Positions 32,944 through 43,312 of a stretch of 64,000 nucleotides of DNA are shown piece after piece; positions within the stretch are counted from its first letter, which is position 1, and every line of letters starts with the position of its first letter. The notes under the pieces are model-generated. The model was given only the letters and a program-made list of their open reading frames with translations. It ran no database searches and was not told the DNA's origin. Location: the NCBI GenBank assembly GCA_958299035.1, contig CATQJL010000223.1:48410162-48474161 (forward strand), given 5' to 3'. The DNA is from Cylicocyclus nassatus (lineage: Eukaryota > Nematoda > Chromadorea > Rhabditida > Strongylidae). The translations under genes and the position numbers were made by a program.

Positions 32944-33245
32944 ATCATAACTCAATCCAGGTTCTCGTTTCGCAGATATGGAAAACAGTATTCGAACCAG
33001 CATTAAAAGGCGCCTTTTTTGATATACAAATCATTATCAATGGCCGGGGTAACCAAGTATCGTTCCCTGCTTAGCCAAAAATTGCTTCATCATGAGAAAT
33101 TCTAGGAAATTCCTAATTGGTTGTCACATAATAGTCACGTAGTAACACTCAAATATGAACATGCTGTCTTTTCCCTTAGCTGATCTGAGATAAAATGATA
33201 ACCAAAACTGGCAATTCATCCTTAGCTCCGCCCCTTTTTTCTTAT

Positions 33246-33983
33246 CTAGAGGCCGCATGCATTAAAATCCCCGCTGGGGAGGGAATCTCAGCTTGAAAGA
33301 AAGCTTTATATCCTGAAGCTCCAGATATCTGGATTTCACGCTGTCTACCTATCGGTAACTATTCCCACCATCCTTCACCATGGACATATTGAACGGAAGC
33401 GAGAAGCTAGACAAGCCGCATTTTCCAGCTTTTTGTATGATCCCCTGGTGATTCTCTAGGAAACGACCGTCTACTTTTTCAAGTCATTTTTCGTTCTTCA
33501 AAATTAACGAAAACATTCCAAAGTTGTATTGCTCATCTAATCCAACAGTGCTAAGCATGCTGCTGATAAGATCAAATGATGTTTTGGAGTCATGAAATTT
33601 GCGATGAACCACAGGTTGAAAGTTTTATCGAAAAATTCGATTTTTCAAAAACTCATTTGTTCTTGTCAGCAATATGCTTGGCACTGTTGAGTTAGATAAT
33701 CAGTGCAACTTTGGAAAGTTTTCATTAAGTTTGAGGAAAGAAAATGACTTTAAAGAATGAACGATCGTCCCCAGGGGGACATCAGGGGAACACACAAAAA
33801 GCTAAAAATGCGGCTTGTACAGCTTCTTGCCCCTGTTCAATATGTTCATGGTGAAGGATAGTAGGAATACTTATGGATAGGTAGACAACGTGAAGTCCAG
33901 ATATTTGGAGCTTCAGGATAGAAAGCTTTTCTTTTGAGCTGAGATCCCCTCCCCAGCGGGATGTTAATGCATGCGGCCCCTAG
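33246..33983. mobile_element. Foldback MITE, family A copy 2
   Basis: Ends CTAGAGGCCGCATGCATTAA and the complement of CTAGGGGCCGCATGCATTAA bound 738 bp. Inside, GAAAGCTTTATATCCTGAAG and GATATTTGGAGCTTCAGGAT-type blocks pair across the axis. The order matches family A copy 1 at 2447-3101. No coding sequence. Confidence 0.8.
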
Positions 33984-35530
33984 GTATAATGTAGTATAAA
34001 GCTTTGGAGTCTTGATTGCAGATTTTCAGCCTGGAAACTGCCCTGATTTTTGGAAGAATTCACTTTTAGCGTTACGAACTATAGGTTACGGGTATTACTC
34101 TTGCACTGACCTGACTTATTGTTTTATAACTCATTCATACCATTTACGAATTTTGACTATTCCTGGAAGCGTACCCTCCCCCTCCTCCGATTACTATTGG
34201 CAGCCGTCTCTTAAGTTGGCGAACAACCTACGAATACCTGAGGCTAGAGCCGTTTGGAGGAAATTGCAACCAATATTATACTCTCTGTTTGAAGTTATAG
34301 AGTGCAACAAAAGAGGCTGCGAGTGTACATAGTTCCTTGCCCGCATCACTTACAGATCGTATCAATCATATGATCTAGCGGGACAGTTCGTATAATGGAA
34401 ACGACCTACAACCTGTCCCCCGATCCAACGCCGCTGTAATGCATCTGAGCGGGACAATGGCAGCTTCGAATTGTTGGCCGCTATCTTTACGAGGCGATGG
34501 CAGAAGTACGGTCAACTCGAATTCGTTTTATTAGCCCTTTCGTCAATAAAAGTAAAGTTATTTTTTAAGAAAAGCGATAGATAAGATTTTAGGAATGAGG
34601 CTGCTAAATAGGCTCATTGCGTTGATTTCCAAATTCAACTACTTAGCACGAGTAGGGGTCATTTATCATTTCTCCAAGTTTTTTTCTTTTTCCCGCCGAG
34701 CTTGAATCGACAGCAAATTTCACAAAAAAGCATTAGAAAACATATGGAATGCACCCAAAGCAGCAACGTTCCCTCTTTATAGTAAGATTGAAATTGAAGC
34801 TTTATACGGCAAAGACTGCGGAACTTTTCAATGTGTCATTTTTACATAATCTCGAATTCCTCCAATTTCTTGAAATTCTTCTATTGTTAAACAACCAGCA
34901 AAGAATATCCGGATAAAGCATATCCCACGCTTCTAGTTGCATAATCTTGGAATTCCAGTACTTCCATCACTTCCAACCCTATGTCAAAGGTCTGACTTTT
35001 GATGATATTCGCGTGAAAAGTAAAGTTGGACCTGAAGAATCCGAACAATACCGGCATTTTGCAATAAATCATTAGATATCGTCGCCAGCAAAACCATGAT
35101 GATTTTACATAGCCCAAATAACATTAGGATGCTAATATTATCAACTGCGAAACTAACCCTTTGCAAATTTTCAACTCAGTATAAACAACAGTAGTGAGAT
35201 CGCATGCTTGGTACTTTCTGGAGACGTAGTAGCTCGAAGACAAAAATAAATCGTTGAAGTCGACATTTAGTCGACATTAGGTCTTGCATACTTGACCTTT
35301 TGAGTTAATGGGTAAACATGGGCATTTGCACCAATCCGTGATTTATTGCAGAGTTTTAACATATCAGCAAGGCGGTCACTGTGCCCGTAATACGAGGTAC
35401 AAAGAGAGTTGAATGTTTAGAATAATGTTTTGTCATGAACAGAAGCTAGTGCTGTTGGATTATCTCATAGGTTTTTTCAAGTTAGCGAAGCTGCTAATTA
35501 GCTGACTTGTAGAGCTTAAGTTGATGTTTA
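33984..35530. other. Intergenic stretch, no firm feature
   Basis: Two overlapping minus-strand frames at 34887-35166 follow a TTCTTCAG acceptor, but neither shows a recognised family or joins to other exons. A plus-strand 106-codon frame at 34012-34332 is likewise unsupported. Confidence 0.4.
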
Positions 35531-35988
35531 GCTAACAAGGAATGGTCAGAAATCGAAGTGGCTAATCCAGACATGCTGCATACCATTAGATGCAGCATCA
35601 AACGCTGACTTCGAATCTGTATTTCTTATCTGCTTAGCGCCTTTGTGGACGGAGTTATGAATCATTAAAAGCCGTTATCCTGCTAAGAAATCATGCATGC
35701 AAAGCGCAAATTCAACAGTACTGAGCCATGTTCTGCTTAACGCTGTGCCAGAACATGCAACTGGTTTACTTTATATCTTGAAGCCTAGAGGTAAGCTAAA
35801 AGTGCAACAATGTGCTGAATTCCGCAAATTTTATGTGCGATTTTTCCGCAATAAAACCGCTCATAACTTCGTCCACAAAGGCGATAAGCAGATAACGAAT
35901 ACGGATTTGAAGTCGGCGTTAAATGCTGCGAATAGTGGGCAGCTTGCCTGGATTGGCCACTTCGACTTCTGATCATTCCCTTGTAAGC
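35531..35988. mobile_element. Foldback MITE, family F copy 2
   Basis: The 458-bp palindrome has outer arms GCTAACAAGGAATGGTCAGA and the complement of GCTTACAAGGGAATGATCAG. Inner pairs include TTATCTGCTTAGCGCCTTTG and CAAAGGCGATAAGCAGATAA. The 91-codon plus-strand frame across it is an arm reading. Related copies are at 31266-33076 and 47631-48083. Confidence 0.8.
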
Positions 35989-36748
35989 AAGCTCTGTTGA
36001 TCAGACAAACTCATGAATCGTTATATGCTCAAGTTTCAAGCTAAAATAGTACATATAAGAAATGTTTTCTTTTTGAGACGAATCTGGTCATACGCCCAAA
36101 GATATAATGTCTATAAATTCCCACATGGTTCCCATATACTAGTGGCCTGTGGAAGCAAAAACGCACTTGCTGGAATTTTTATTCGAAAATTTATAAAAGG
36201 AAGGTAGAAAATTTGCCATTCCGAGTAGCCTACGAATAAAGGTTGAAACTAGGTTTAGGCCTGAGCTTTGTGAAATTGTTCGCACTAATTCGCTTAGACT
36301 TACCTAAGGCAGTCATGACGAAGGTCCTTGAAATCATTTTTTAGCTTTAAAAATTTGCATTAATTGCTACCCGAATGTCGTGAAATATTGTGTATATAGT
36401 GTGAATCGTAAGACTTTATTTGATGTATGTATGAATGGTAGAAATAATTTACATGTTGTCAGGAGTTTAATTTTCTAAAAATTGCAAGGTTGTTTTTCGA
36501 CGTTGAAGAGAAGTTGTGTTTATGTCAGACGAGCGGTAAATTTGACTAGTGAGAAATCAACAGCAGCCGCGGGGACCACCAAAACCTGCAAAAAAGTACT
36601 TTTGGATTGATTTAAAGTTGAATCTCCACAAAAACTCATCAGACACTACATGCTCGTGCACTGAAGGTTGCTATTATGTATCATGCAAGAAATTGCGAAA
36701 GGTAAGGCAACGGGTTCGAGGTTAGGATATTTGGAAGGAACTAGCAGT

Positions 36749-37547
36749 CTACGAAACATCAGTGTCATAGGTGTGGAGCAAGGGAAGAACATGCAAAGCC
36801 ATACTGTCGTGAAGAACACTTTCATAGAAACGTGGACCATGCCCGGGGTATGCGGGTGGAAAATACGGACCTCCTCCAATCGTAGCACCCCCTCCAATTC
36901 CAGGGTAATCTGGTCTTGCACCGCTTCCAATACCACCTCCCTGAACAATTAGAGTTGAATTTCTCTATCTTTTACTGTCAAGAACTGACCTGAGGATAGT
37001 ATGGGTCAGGAGTTGCACCTCCTCCGATTGGTGTAGGATCTTCGGGTCTCACGCCACCTCCAATTCCACTTCCACCCTATGAAATGTTAGTAAACCATGA
37101 GAGAAAGCCAAAATAAAATTGGCTGAAAAAACTACGTCATATGGTGAGTAGCCCTCCGGTCGCGCCCCACCGCCAATTCCACTTCCACCCTAAGAAATGT
37201 TGGTAAACCATGAGAGAAAGCCAAAAAAAAAGTTGGCTTAAAAAACTACGTCATATGGTGAGTAGCCCTCCGGTCGCGCCCCACCGCCAATTCCAATCTC
37301 AGGTTGGACTCCACCACCGATCCCAGGACCCTAAACAGATTATATGGATTTCACTAAAGCAGATCAAATTTCTGGGAAACTGCAGGGCCGAACGCGGTCA
37401 AAAAAGACTAGTTAAGTCGCCTGACCACTTTGCTGCGCCTATGATCTTTCTTTACGACACTTGGTTCTTCGATCCTTATACAATATAATTATGAATCGAA
37501 CCCACCTGTGGATACGCTCCTCCTCCGATTCCTTGGTTTGAAAACAT
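36749..37547 (-). CDS. Gly/Pro-rich low-complexity protein with IGGGARPE repeats (gene A)
   Basis: Five exons, all introns phase 0: 37547-37506, 37330-37250, 37189-37136, 37076-36990, 36940-36749 (stop TAG). The product is 151 aa. It starts MFSNQGIGGGAYPQ and consists mainly of repeats of the form GIGGG-[AV]-[RQ]-P-E, including GIGGGARPEGYSPYD twice. It ends in a short non-repetitive tail after YPGHGPRFYES. There is no signal peptide or membrane segment, so it is probably intrinsically disordered. A CTTTCTTCAG acceptor 27 bases upstream of the ATG suits spliced-leader addition. Exon 3 with its intron is a tandem copy of the end of exon 2 with its intron. It shares its motif with gene B at 41452-42464 on the same strand. 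The function is unknown and I do not recognise the family. Confidence 0.75.
37081..37306 (-). repeat. 114-bp tandem duplication of an exon-intron unit
   Basis: The GARPEGYSPYD-coding exon end plus the following intron (GTAGTTTTTT...CTCATGGTTTAC...ACATTTC.TAG) occurs twice with exon ends 114 bp apart (37250 and 37136). Both copies keep splice sites and phase, so the duplication added one protein repeat. Confidence 0.8.
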
Positions 37548-37580
37548 ATTCCTTTGGTTTGACACGAATTTAAGCTGAAG
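37548..37580 (-). promoter_or_regulatory. Putative spliced-leader acceptor of gene A
   Basis: On the minus strand CTTTCTTCAG ends at 37575, with no upstream in-frame exon and an ATG 27 bases later. Trans-splicing is inferred; no RNA evidence is available. Confidence 0.45.
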
Positions 37581-38234
37581 AAAGTTTGTGTTTGAAATTT
37601 TCCGACCTATTCAAGTATATATAAAGAGGCAGGCCGTGGGCGTTGAGGAAAGCAATAAAAAAGATGGCAAAAAGTGACAGAAAAGGTGATATCAAGGGCG
37701 GGTCGGAATGAGTCAACAAGACAAATGCGGTGTCTGGGTGAGGAAAGCCGAAATCGATGAAAGGAAGAGCATTTATTTAGACAACATCGAAGCAAAGGTA
37801 GTTGTCAAAAATGTCGTGTTTTACTGCTATGCAGACGGAGATAAGAGCTTATCTGTAACAATGAGTCAGAACGGTTAGGAAAACTGAGGAGAAGGTCGAA
37901 GTTTTGTCACAAGGCTAAGTAAAAAAATTTCCGTCCTTTCCCTTTCTTGTGAGTCATGCAAATTTGCATTTTTGTACATAGCATTAAATGAACCATAGAA
38001 AGAGCCTCTCCCACCTTAGGTAGATACACATCCGAAAGGCGCAAGATTCTAGAAGTGAAAAGTTGCTTTAAAGTCAGAGGCGAATACCTATGACGCAAAG
38101 TCAACTGTGCTCACACTAGAATAGATCAACGACTGATTTATACAAACTGCTTTATGCTAAATATATAGTTGTTTTGGATTCAGAGAAACTTAATTCGTAC
38201 CTGTTTCGCAGAATGTGCTGACTATGAAATTTAC

Positions 38235-38391
38235 CTTTGCTCCGAAAGTATTCTTTGCTCAAAGGGCTGCGATTATCTAGAGCAAACAAAGCAATGCCAT
38301 CGTTGAAATGATTGATAAGCCGCCATCTGCGGTTTTTCATGACTTGCGTGCAGCATTCGTCGCATTCTCTGTTTTCATCGAAACTTAACAT
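38235..38391 (-). CDS. Possible isolated exon, unknown protein
   Basis: ATG at 38391 opens a 52-codon frame (MLSFDENRECDECCTQVMKN near the start) ending at a plausible AAAG|GTAAAT donor after 38235. Composition and the donor look exon-like, but I could not join it convincingly to another exon. The best downstream acceptor (CACTTCTAG near 38050) gives only a very short extension. It could be a pseudogene fragment. Confidence 0.25.
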
Positions 38392-39888
38392 CCATAGTCA
38401 GGACACTGTGTAGAGATACTGAGGTTTAGGGGCTGTATTTAGGGTGCTTACTTTGATGGGAAGAGGGGGGGTTAGATTTCAATGGGATACAGAAGTCGAG
38501 TCGGATACCCACGGGGGTAGGCTCTAGAGGCTCTTGAAAGTCTTCGGAGCTCAGAGCGTGTCTGATAGAACTGAGACAGAATTTGTTATTTTAGAGGAGA
38601 AGCTAGTTCGACTGGTTAGACGGTCTCAAAATTACCTAGACGAGATTGCTCACTCTTGCAATTCTGAAGCTTTATACTATGCGTTAGTGTTTTGATGAAC
38701 AAAATTCTGTGTTTATTGAATCAGCATAACGCAGAGAATTTGGATGAAGGCACGAAGGGTTGAATCAAGAGGGCAAACCACATCTTTGAGCAGCAAGTTG
38801 CACGACTGATGCACGAATCAAGCGCAGTTTATTTGCGCAGACTGCAAAAACCTAGATGATGTGTCTGCGCTTTGGTCGTAGGTTTCTGAACTGGAAAAAA
38901 ATGGAGACTGAGTTCTTCTACAGTTCAAGCGTGAACAAACACAAGCCCATGGTACGCGTTTGGCATTTAGTAATGTAGAATTTTGATAATCGAGCTCCGT
39001 GTGGGAGGAGTAAAGTAAGGAGATTTCATTCGCCTTGACACCTGCACAACGTTTCCAATCTCTAGAAGTAAAGGCGTCTCAACCAAGTTGAAAAATTTGA
39101 CTATTTACAACAGAACATCGGCGATATCTGTTCTTTATGGCTGGCATTTATTACTAAGGTTCAAGAAGGAAAACGGATTGCGTAACTTTCAGAGCTAAAA
39201 GGAGGGAGACTTGATTACAAACTGCAAAGAGTCACTCTAGTGTTAGTACACTACTTAGTGCCAAGATAGCGCAATCGAAACAGTGCTTAGATATATTAGG
39301 AATTCACATTTGCTCTCTATAGGTCACATCATCCACTGATATACGTTTAAGTTCGTAACTGAGGTATACTATATTAGGTTGCCCAAAAGTTGTTTTTCAT
39401 TTTTGAAATTGTAACTTTGCGTTATCTCAACTAATTTGCTTCCTTGTAATTTTACTAGAAAAAATAAGTCTTTCGCTTTCAAACGCTCTTAAAGCTTCTA
39501 CTACACATTTTAAGACTTAGGGAAAGAAATAATAACTATGATCATTTCAACTTATGCCGCCCCCTCCCCTCTTTAACGCTGCAGAACAATCTGAAATTGT
39601 CAATATATATGTTCTACGATCTAGCCTTCGCAGCTACGAAAAGTTTGGGTTGTTTGGACGTGTCTGTGAATAGTTATGATTTTCGAGAAAAGTGACAAAT
39701 TATTTAATTTTTAGGTTTTTGCAGTAAACTCGAAATTCGTAACTTCTCATAGAGGCGTTCGAACAGGACAAACTTCTCACAGTTGCAAAAGAGTAGGTCA
39801 AAAAATCTGTGTTGACAATTTCAGATTTTTCTGCAGCGTTCCAGATTTTTGGCGACCAAGCTAAAATTACTAAAGCTTATTTGATTCA
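38392..39888. other. Intergenic stretch without recognised features
   Basis: AT-rich, no convincing exon. A lone mariner-like end (TTAGGTTGCCCAAAAGTTGT near 39374) has no visible partner. Confidence 0.45.
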
Positions 39889-40055
39889 TCTGACTTAGCG
39901 GCTGAAAGGCGGGGCTGATCTAATTATTATGGTAATGCTAGGTAATGATCGGAAAGCACGCGCGCGGGAGAGACGCAGACTGCGTTGCGGGCGGGAACGG
40001 CCTTAGTTAGGTCACAAAGCCCCGCCTTCCAGCCGCCGATCCTGTTGAATCAAAT
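39889..40055. mobile_element. Small palindromic MITE, family G copy 1
   Basis: ATTTGATTCATCTGACTTAG and CGGCTGAAAGGCGGGGCT pair with AGCCCCGCCTTCCAGCCGCC and CCTGTTGAATCAAAT. The centre is GC-rich (CGCGCGCGGGAGAGACGCAG). A half copy occurs at 44066-44163. Confidence 0.7.
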
Positions 40056-40555
40056 GTTATAAAGTCCTCTTTTTCTATTTTTATCTCTGCAGTCAATGTG
40101 TGGTAGAAGCTCAAACAGTATGTGGAAGCAAAAGAACTACTCTTTCTAACAAAATTATAATAAATCCGTAGAGGTAGCGCAAAGCTTTCGGAACAATTTA
40201 ATACTCGTCTTGAGTGATATACGCGATAATGAGAGTGTTGAAACAGCTCTCCATAGATAGGGCATGGTTTTCAGTATGGCGCAGAGTCCTACAGAAAGCA
40301 GTTGTTTCGAAGAGAGAGTGTTTGAAAGCGTGTGTGTCAGTGTCAGTTTTGACTTGCGCGGCTAGCAAAGCCCGCTTCCAAACAAAAATAATCAGCTATA
40401 AATTTAGCATTGTCGGACTCATCGTAAGGTTGTATCTGGGGAAGCTTCTGTTCGATACCTGAGAAACATCACAGCACCTTCTGTCGCCATCGCCTCTGAC
40501 AGATGCTGGGCGAAATATACCCACTCATTTATTTACTTTACATAATTAGAGTTAA

Positions 40556-40913
40556 AGGCACCGTCCACCAAGATTTTCGACTTCCATGTTTTTGTCGTTT
40601 CAGGGCCTTCCCATGTCCCTGATTCCGAATATGAAGTAGAGAATGCGCAGAAAACCCCAACAATCCCCGTTACGGAGAACTCACAGGCCGGCTTCCCGGA
40701 ACGGTGATTGGATGGGCGCGCACAAATAGGCGGGCATGGATGGGGGAGGGCGGGCATGGATGAGGGTCCTCGTGCATCTCCGCTATTCTGAAGCGATTTT
40801 CTCGCTTCCGAAGCGGCATTTTGTGCCGCGACTTGAGCACTAGATTGATAGAGGGATCTACTATTATATGCTGCCAAAAGCTCAACATTCTCAACTTAGG
40901 GTGGACGGTGCCT
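40556..40913. mobile_element. TTAA-flanked MITE, family P copy 3
   Basis: The 358-bp element has ends AGGCACCGTCCACCAAGA and the complement of AGGCACCGTCCACCCTAA, flanked by intact TTAA at 40552-40555 and 40914-40917. It is inverted relative to copies 1 and 2. Its right TTAA overlaps the TTA target of the adjoining MITE. Confidence 0.85.
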
Positions 40914-40916
40914 TTA

Positions 40917-41145
40917 AGGGCCGGGCATACTTCACGCGATTTCAGCCGCGACGCGACTTGGCAACATTTCAGTTGTCCATAACTCACTATAAGCACATTT
41001 CAAATGTGCAGAAGATAGGGCATTTTATCAATCCGTGTAAGTCATACACACAATGCATGCGCAGTTTGTTAGTATCGGGTCTGAAGACTTCTGGCGAATT
41101 GCCAAATCGCGTCGCGATCGAAATGCGTGAAGTATGCCCGGCCCT
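40917..41145. mobile_element. TTA-flanked MITE, PIF/Harbinger-like, copy 1
   Basis: Ends AGGGCCGGGCATACTTCACG and its perfect complement CGTGAAGTATGCCCGGCCCT enclose 229 bp. TTA is present at 40914-40916 and 41146-41148. A three-base TTA duplication and GGGCC-type ends fit PIF/Harbinger MITEs. It inserted directly at the edge of the neighbouring TTAA element. Confidence 0.75.
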
Positions 41146-41242
41146 TTAGCATCTAGAACTGACACTGCGAAACGCTTATCGTTGTCCCTACTCGACATTT
41201 CTGCATAATCCGCTTCCCGCCAAACTGGCATTGTTGATAATG

Positions 41243-41248
41243 TTTTAT
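41243..41248 (-). terminator. Candidate poly(A) signal of gene B
   Basis: AATAAA on the minus strand, about 200 bases beyond the proposed stop of gene B. Position is plausible; no cleavage evidence. Confidence 0.4.
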
Positions 41249-41451
41249 TCCAAAACTAGCAACGTCAAAGGACTTCTATATACAGAATGCAGACTAGAAG
41301 AATGTAAAGTCAAAACACAATAAGGTGGGAAATGAAAAGGAAGAAAAACTATGTGTGTGACTCGAAGTAACAAGAATAAATGCTTCTATGCATGCGGATC
41401 CGGGAGAGAGGGTGCAGTTGAGTATCTTCACCGCCCATCAGTGGTTTTGTG

Positions 41452-42464
41452 TTCTAAAAAAAAAGTCATGAGATAGTGAGAAGCGAAATTTCGAAAAGTG
41501 TAAAGTACAACGTACAGTCTTCTGCGTAAGGATCATAAGTGCGAAGTTCTTCATCTGGCTTCATTCTAGGATCTCTGTCCAAAGGAGGTGGACCTTGATT
41601 ACTTCTATATGAAGGCTAAAAGACTGATGCAATAATGATTTGATTCGTGTATGCTTGCATGAATTTTTGAATTACCTGTGAGAATCCCACATCACGGTAA
41701 GGTGGAGCTTCGGCGGGTCGTGCACCCATGCCAATTCTGACCTGCTCATATCCGCTGCTCGGGTAATTCGACGAGGGATTGTAACCGGGTCGTGTGTTCG
41801 AGCCATATCCACCCTGTCCATAACCATTGTTGGGATAATTTGGTGAACCATAGTCAGGTCTTGCGCCAGTGCCAATGCCCCCTTGTCCGCTGCTGGGATA
41901 GGATGGGCCATAGTCCGGCCGTGCTCCACTACCAATTCCACCTTGTCCCATTCCACTGCCCGGATAAGGGGGATTATACTGCGCTCCCGAACCGATTCCT
42001 CCTGGTCTGTTCGAATAAGCTGGGTTGTCGGGCATACGCGTATTTGATCCGAGTCCTCCTTGTCCCTGGAGTAGAAACGGTCATTTTCAAGACTTCAAGG
42101 GTAAATCACAAATTTTACCGAAGAGTACTCAGGTCGCACTCCAGTGCCAATTTCCTGAAGAAATAACATTGAAATTCTAACATCTATTCAAAGAAGGACG
42201 TACGTGCTCATATGGTCCTCTACCGTAACCAGCATTACCGGCGGAACCAATACCCGAACCTTGATTTGGATTCGGATACCTCTCTCCGGCAGAGCCTATT
42301 TGTGGGTCTGGAACTTCAATACTTTTCTTGACGTACATAAGAGTGTAGCGTTTACTTCGATTAAATTGGTATGAAGGATAATTTTCACTCATTGGACGAT
42401 TGTTGTCTTGTCGGTATGAGCCAGCGCTGCCACCATAATTCAAAGTTGGTATTTCGCCAGACAT
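41452..42464 (-). CDS. Gly/Tyr/Pro-rich low-complexity protein with GARPDY repeats (gene B)
   Basis: Exons: 42464-42204, 42154-42119, 42065-41676, 41615-41516, 41453-41452. Introns are phase 0 except the last. The product is about 262 aa. The N-terminal roughly 70 residues are less repetitive (YQFNRSKRYTLMYVKKSIEV). The large third exon holds units such as IGSGARPDYGPSYPSSG, IGTGARPDYGSPNYPNNG and GSNTRPGYNPSSNYPSSG. The C-terminus is polar and acidic (RMKPDEELRTYDPYAED). The stop codon is split by the last intron (T, then AA). Without that splice, an alternative stop follows 15 residues later. The ATG follows TTTTCAG by one base, typical of spliced-leader acceptors. There is no signal peptide or membrane segment. 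It is a paralogue of gene A by motif and strand. The function is unknown; matrix, condensate or scaffold roles are only guesses. Confidence 0.8.
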
Positions 42465-42475
42465 TCTGAAAATGT
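42465..42475 (-). promoter_or_regulatory. Putative spliced-leader acceptor of gene B
   Basis: TTTTCAG on the minus strand ends at 42466, one base before the ATG. This leaves essentially no 5' UTR, as is common for trans-spliced nematode mRNAs. Inferred. Confidence 0.5.
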
Positions 42476-43071
42476 GGACTAAAGTCATAAAATACATAAT
42501 GGTCATAGTCGATAATTGCGAGTGTAGAACGACATGAGGGTAATGGAAAAAATGAACATCAACAGAACTTCAGATATTCTTTAGGGAGCATCGCTGCCAG
42601 GATTAGTGAAATTAGTGGAGGAACGAGGGAAGGTGCGCGAAGAATGCGTCGTAATGAATTTGCTTTGTTCTTTACTTGTGCAAAATACAAATAATTTTTT
42701 TTGAAGTCAAGAAAAGTCAGCTTTGTAAAAAAAATTTTCGGGGAGTTGGGTGAAGCCATGACTCTTTACTCAAAAATGTTTTTGTTAAGCCCTCCTCCCG
42801 CCTCCCCCCTCTCCCCTCCCCCCCTCCTTTTATCAAAAACTTTTTAGGGATTGCTACGGGTAGAATAATCCGCTTTAATTGCACAAATTCACCAAATAAC
42901 ATTCACAGGCACATCGAAACTTCAAAAGTCCACATGGGAAGTGACGACTTCGAATGACGTTTGCGACGGGCATGCGAACTAAAAATGAAGACCCTCCCAA
43001 TAATTAGAATTCAAACATTTGATTGTCAGCTTCTGCGCTAATCAGTCTCATCCATGCTGATGCCAGATTTA

Positions 43072-43309
43072 GGCCTCGCCCAGAGTTCACGCGATTTCAT
43101 CGTCGCGATTGATCGCGACAAGACAATTGTAACAATATCATTGCATTCCGATCTTCTTGCCTTTCGGTCGTGATAGTTGCCCAACACGACTAATCGTGAC
43201 TAACTATCACAACCAAAATACAAGAAGATTCGCATGCAATGAACTCGTAACACTTGTTTTGTAGCGATTGAATCGCGACGATCAAATCGCGTGAACTCTG
43301 TCCGAGGCC
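43072..43309. mobile_element. TTA-flanked MITE, PIF/Harbinger-like, copy 2
   Basis: Ends GGCCTCGCCCAGAGTTCACG and the complement of GGCCTCGGACAGAGTTCACG enclose 238 bp, with TTA at 43069-43071 and 43310-43312. It shares the sub-terminal TTCACGCGATTT and TCGCGA motifs with 40917-41145 but has different outer ends. Confidence 0.75.
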
Positions 43310-43312
43310 TTA

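Larger units (their letters stand above)
31266..33076. mobile_element. Foldback MITE, family F copy 1, carrying two nested insertions
   Basis: Outer arms pair: GGAAACGATACTTGGTGACC at the left with GGTAACCAAGTATCGTTCCC at the right, and CTCGAAATCTGCGAAACGA with TCGTTTCGCAGATATGG. Removing the insertions at 31295-31673 and 32003-32943 (each with its target duplication) leaves about 473 bp, matching family F copies at 35531-35988 (458 bp) and about 47631-48083 (453 bp). The family shares GTATACCAT...GCAT...AAACG.TGATT. Confidence 0.75.

Noticed and set aside
34887..35166. Two minus-strand frames after a TTCTTCAG acceptor
   Set aside because: Two frames compete, neither resembles a family, and no upstream exons could be joined.
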